From Archilochus colubris (Eukaryota; Chordata; Aves; Apodiformes; Trochilidae), in NCBI GenBank assembly GCA_023079485.1, contig CM041083.1:153344552-153408551 (forward strand): 64,000 nt of DNA. The letters are read 5' to 3'. Of this stretch, positions 60,845 to 64,000 are shown piece by piece. Both the position numbers and the translations under genes were made by a program. Below the pieces are notes generated by a model that saw nothing but the letters and a program-made list of their open reading frames with translations, made no database searches and was not told where the DNA came from. Position 1 is the stretch's first letter. Every line of letters begins with the position of its first letter.

Positions 60845-61164
60845 TTTCTTGCCCAGACACTGGTGTCTGCTTTGGGCTACCTACATAAGTTCTGTGAATA
60901 ATTGGTTTTTTTCAGTTGCTGGTCAACTGGTAAAATAATAGAAAAATTGAGACTATAAACAAATATTAATAGACAAGTTGAGACAAACAAACAAAAAATT
61001 GTTTACACAAACAGTCCTTTTCTTCTTTCTCTGCTTTTCCTGAATTTACATTGTATAAAAAACAAGCTGTTGCACTACTGGAGGTTGCTTATAGAAACCC
61101 TTTTCATAGGTATCCATGCATCATATTTGACCAGTTTTAAATCATGTGGACTACGTTTGAATCA
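60845..61164. other. no recognised gene
   Basis: This is AT-rich sequence upstream of the 61-codon frame on the minus strand. I could not pick out a promoter or first exon. Confidence 0.4.
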
Positions 61165-61545
61165 AGTATCACCATTCCCACTACAGCATGTCCTGAAGTG
61201 CCTCATCTACACAGTTTTTATATACTTCAGGGATAGTGACTACACCACCTCCCTGGGTAGCTCATTCCAGCATGACAAGTTCCTCAGTGAAGAAATTCTT
61301 CCTAATATCTAATCTAAACTTCCCTTGGTGTAACTTCAGGCCATGTCCTCTAGTTCTGTGACTATTTACTTGGAAAAACAGTCTGATACAAGTCTGTAGT
61401 GATACAAACTCCTTACAAGAGAGAGAAATCAGGCAAAATGCAGATTAATTTGAATTTTTCTTCTCTCACCTCATACAACTGACCTCAGTCCATTAATCCA
61501 GCCTGCCCAACTACCTCTGCAGAGCCTTTCTACCCTCAGGAAGAA
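61165..61545 (-). mobile_element. CR1 fragment, internally deleted
   Basis: The plus strand carries the complement of the CR1 C-terminal region: AGCTCATTCCAGCATG, GAAGAAATTCTTCCTAATAT and CTTCCCTTGGTGTAACTTC up to about 61385. After an unrelated-looking stretch, ATTAATCCAGCCTGCCC and CTCTGCAGAGCCTTTCTACC match a more upstream CR1 part. The octamer tail is missing. Confidence 0.75.
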
Positions 61546-64000
61546 CCTGAACCACTATTTGCATTCTTCCAATATTCTTTTCAGTTAGTATTAGCATCTA
61601 TTTCTACTAACAGCAGCAGATAACATGAAGGAAAAACATGTATACCTGAAAAAAAAAGTTACGAGCCATGTAGATGAAGCTGAAGTCTGTGGACATTTCA
61701 GAGACTCTGAGCTACATAATTTTTGTGAATGGATAATCAGATAAGAGCTGTACAGTACCTATCAGTATTTTCAGATAAAGATGGCAGACTTTCACAAGCA
61801 ATGTTCTCATGTAGGTGGTAAGACATAAACAATTGAAAAAACACTTTCAAAACTCTTTCAAACCAAATTAGGTAGACTATTCTCTTCAGAGATACAGAAA
61901 TGAAACACAGCCAAGAGGAATCTGAGAAGGGAGGTGGCTCTACATAGCTGTTTGTGTAGACTATTTGTGAAATGTTTAAAGAAAAAAAAAACAAATATGA
62001 GACCAAACCAACCAACCAAAAAAACCCGAAAAACCACCCTTGCCAGCTGTATGAGGCATACCTTAACTGAAGCAGAATCTGTTGTGCCAAATTTGGATTC
62101 ACCCATGTAGACTGGGCCTACATCCAGTAGAAAATCAAAAGATAATTTAATGTTAAAAGTCAGTGAAGTATGTTAAGGCAGGAATTTCAGAATCTATCAG
62201 TAAAAAGATAAAACACAGCTCAGGATTCAATCTAATCTGAAAGCAAGGATTCGTTGCTCACCTCAGATACCTTATTTTAATACTGTGTGCAGCATTTGAA
62301 AAAAATGGTTGATGCTGAAATTGGAAGATGTCCATCTGCAAAGCATTTTATGATGCTGGATGACAAATGTTTACCAAGTGGGTTCAATTGGAAATTTATA
62401 TGTAGTGATGTAAAAAAAAAAAAAAAAGCTTTTTGAGACAATGTTTCCAAAGAAGAGAAACAACATTCAGGAAACTAGGAAAACTTATATTCCAAGATCA
62501 CATGGAACTTCTCAGTTCTACAAACTCTTTATCCATACATACACTAATGCATTTGCTACAGATAGGAGCATTATTATTGGGCTCAAAACTTGAAAGATTC
62601 ATTGTATTTGAATGACACATTTTACTGAGATAGTTAAAGCAGGTCAACAATCCCTAAATTAATATAACTGCACTGAACACAGACCTTTGCCCATTGAATT
62701 GATTACTGATATGATGACCAAAATACTAGTGCTACTTACTCATATAAGTAGACTTTATCCAAAATATCTTAATGGAGTGGCTGACAGTAGGAATATGGTC
62801 TTGGATGTGGAGGTGTTTACTTCTGTGTTTTTTACTAGGTGACAGAGGTATTGTTATGTTATCTAAAGACAAAACTGTTCCCTGCAATCTCACCAGTCCC
62901 TCAAAATCCTATGTAAGATGACTTGGCTAAATTGTTTCTATCTAGAGCAATGACACAATGAGGGTAAAAGAAACTGATCTGCTTACGCTGGCAATGTATC
63001 TCATGAGAAACTGAGCGATGGAGATGGCATGGTGTGTAGTTGTTTTCCCCAGATTTTTTGTGGGACAAAAAGGCTAGGATACTTTTGCTTCAGTCTTTGT
63101 ATCTCACTCTTTAAAATTACATTCCTGAAATATGAATGAATTACAGTATTTTTAAATTTTACTTACAAATTTATGTTTGCCTGTTTATATGCACAAGGCA
63201 AAATCCTCCATCCTACACAGCACTCAGGACTATATCAGTGTTTAAATTAATACTATCTAACAGGAAGGAAAAATTTGCTTCTCTGACATGCTTAATTAAA
63301 AAAAGAGGTAGAGTTCTTCAAAATTATTTAACATAGTCCTAGATGACTTATATTTCATCTCTCTGACTTACATGGTTTAACCTTTCACTGGTTTTACTGT
63401 ACAGGACTGATGTGCTTCAGCAGTGTTAGCTTATCACTGCAAGCCACATTTTGTTGTACGGCCTGCATCAAAGCAAATGTACAATGCATGCAGAACCTTT
63501 GATATTTCAATTCAAATTCCATAATGCGTATTAAAGAATGGAACACAAACTGCATCACATTATAATTGGCTTTTAACTGTATCTCATCTGATAAATCATG
63601 TATTTTTACTTGTAAACTTGGAAATACAGAAAAAAGGGACAGACACTAAAATGAGCAAAACGCATTATCGTATAAGATACAAAGTTGTTCTTTTCACATC
63701 TATTGTAAAATTTAAGGGAACTTCCATTTCTTTAGAGAAAATTTTTTTCTTTATAATAACTACAAAATTTCACTGTGCTCCCAGTACCATCTTCACAGAG
63801 TTGCTAGTGAGAAGAAATATTATTTATAAACTTTTTAACATACTTGTGTGTATTCCATATTGTACAACATAAAAAAGAATGAAACAAATACAAACAGAAA
63901 TGTTTATCCTGTAAATCGGGTGAATAAACTAGGTCGAATTAAAATTTGTTGGAGCTAATTTTCTGTCTTGTAATTGTGCTGTCAGTGAAGTCTCTCACAA
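61546..64000. other. unique AT-rich DNA
   Basis: An A-rich tract with CCAACCAACC lies at about 61980-62035. The 121- and 82-codon minus-strand frames across it read the complement of that tract and are not credible genes. Nothing else was recognised to the window end. Confidence 0.5.

Noticed and set aside
61737..62106. Minus-strand frames with membrane-like stretch
   Set aside because: The hydrophobic part is the translation of the CCAACCAACC/poly-A tract at 61980-62035.

Overview
The window looks like AT-rich intergenic or intronic DNA from a bird. The main evidence is the many CR1 non-LTR retrotransposon fragments. Several end in the octamer tail typical of avian CR1 (ATTCTATG and variants), and they carry recognisable CR1 reverse transcriptase motifs ([22 protein letters not shown]). 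Solo LTRs of endogenous retroviruses and T/G-rich low-complexity tracts fill out the picture. The species cannot be told from this sequence. No conserved host protein-coding exon could be recognised, and no bacterial features, CRISPR arrays or rRNA genes were seen.

Layout. 1-6.6 kb: mostly unique DNA, with a 347-bp LTR-like element ending in a tRNA-Ile(UAU)-like hairpin (133-479), an unclassified repeat with ~50-bp internal units (3.6-4.0 kb), an old CR1 tail (4.4 kb) and a small minisatellite (5.9 kb). 6.6-7.4 kb: a probable solo LTR whose U5 end holds four small hairpin repeats. 9.4-27 kb: six CR1 fragments in both orientations, separated by unique AT-rich DNA, plus an ERV-type remnant at 25.6 kb. 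29.9-30.6 kb and 46.0-46.6 kb: two solo LTRs of one family in the same orientation, each with a target-site duplication. 31.7-32.6 kb and 42.5-43.1 kb: degenerate minisatellites with a period near 49 bp that may be related and lie in opposite orientations. 37.05-37.35 kb: a compact solo LTR with a TATA box. 41.2-42.5 kb: probable LTR debris. 47.5-50.1 kb: an old minus-strand CR1 split by a younger plus-strand CR1 with a 429-codon open frame. 52.7 and 55.6 kb: an ancient and a decayed plus-strand CR1. 57.37-58.06 kb: a 691-bp solo LTR flanked by AATAAC-type 5-bp repeats (AATAC), with a perfect 15-bp hairpin just upstream of its TATA box. 60.6-60.8 kb: a complete 61-codon minus-strand frame that predicts a single-pass membrane microprotein. 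61.2 kb: another CR1 fragment.

No genes work together as a pathway here. The story is one of successive retroelement insertions, nesting and decay. The three items most worth checking are the tRNA-like hairpin in the LTR-like element at 133-479, the 61-aa membrane-protein frame at 60.6 kb, and the hairpin structures inside the LTRs at 6.7 kb and 57.7 kb. All family assignments rest on recalled similarity, without database searches.
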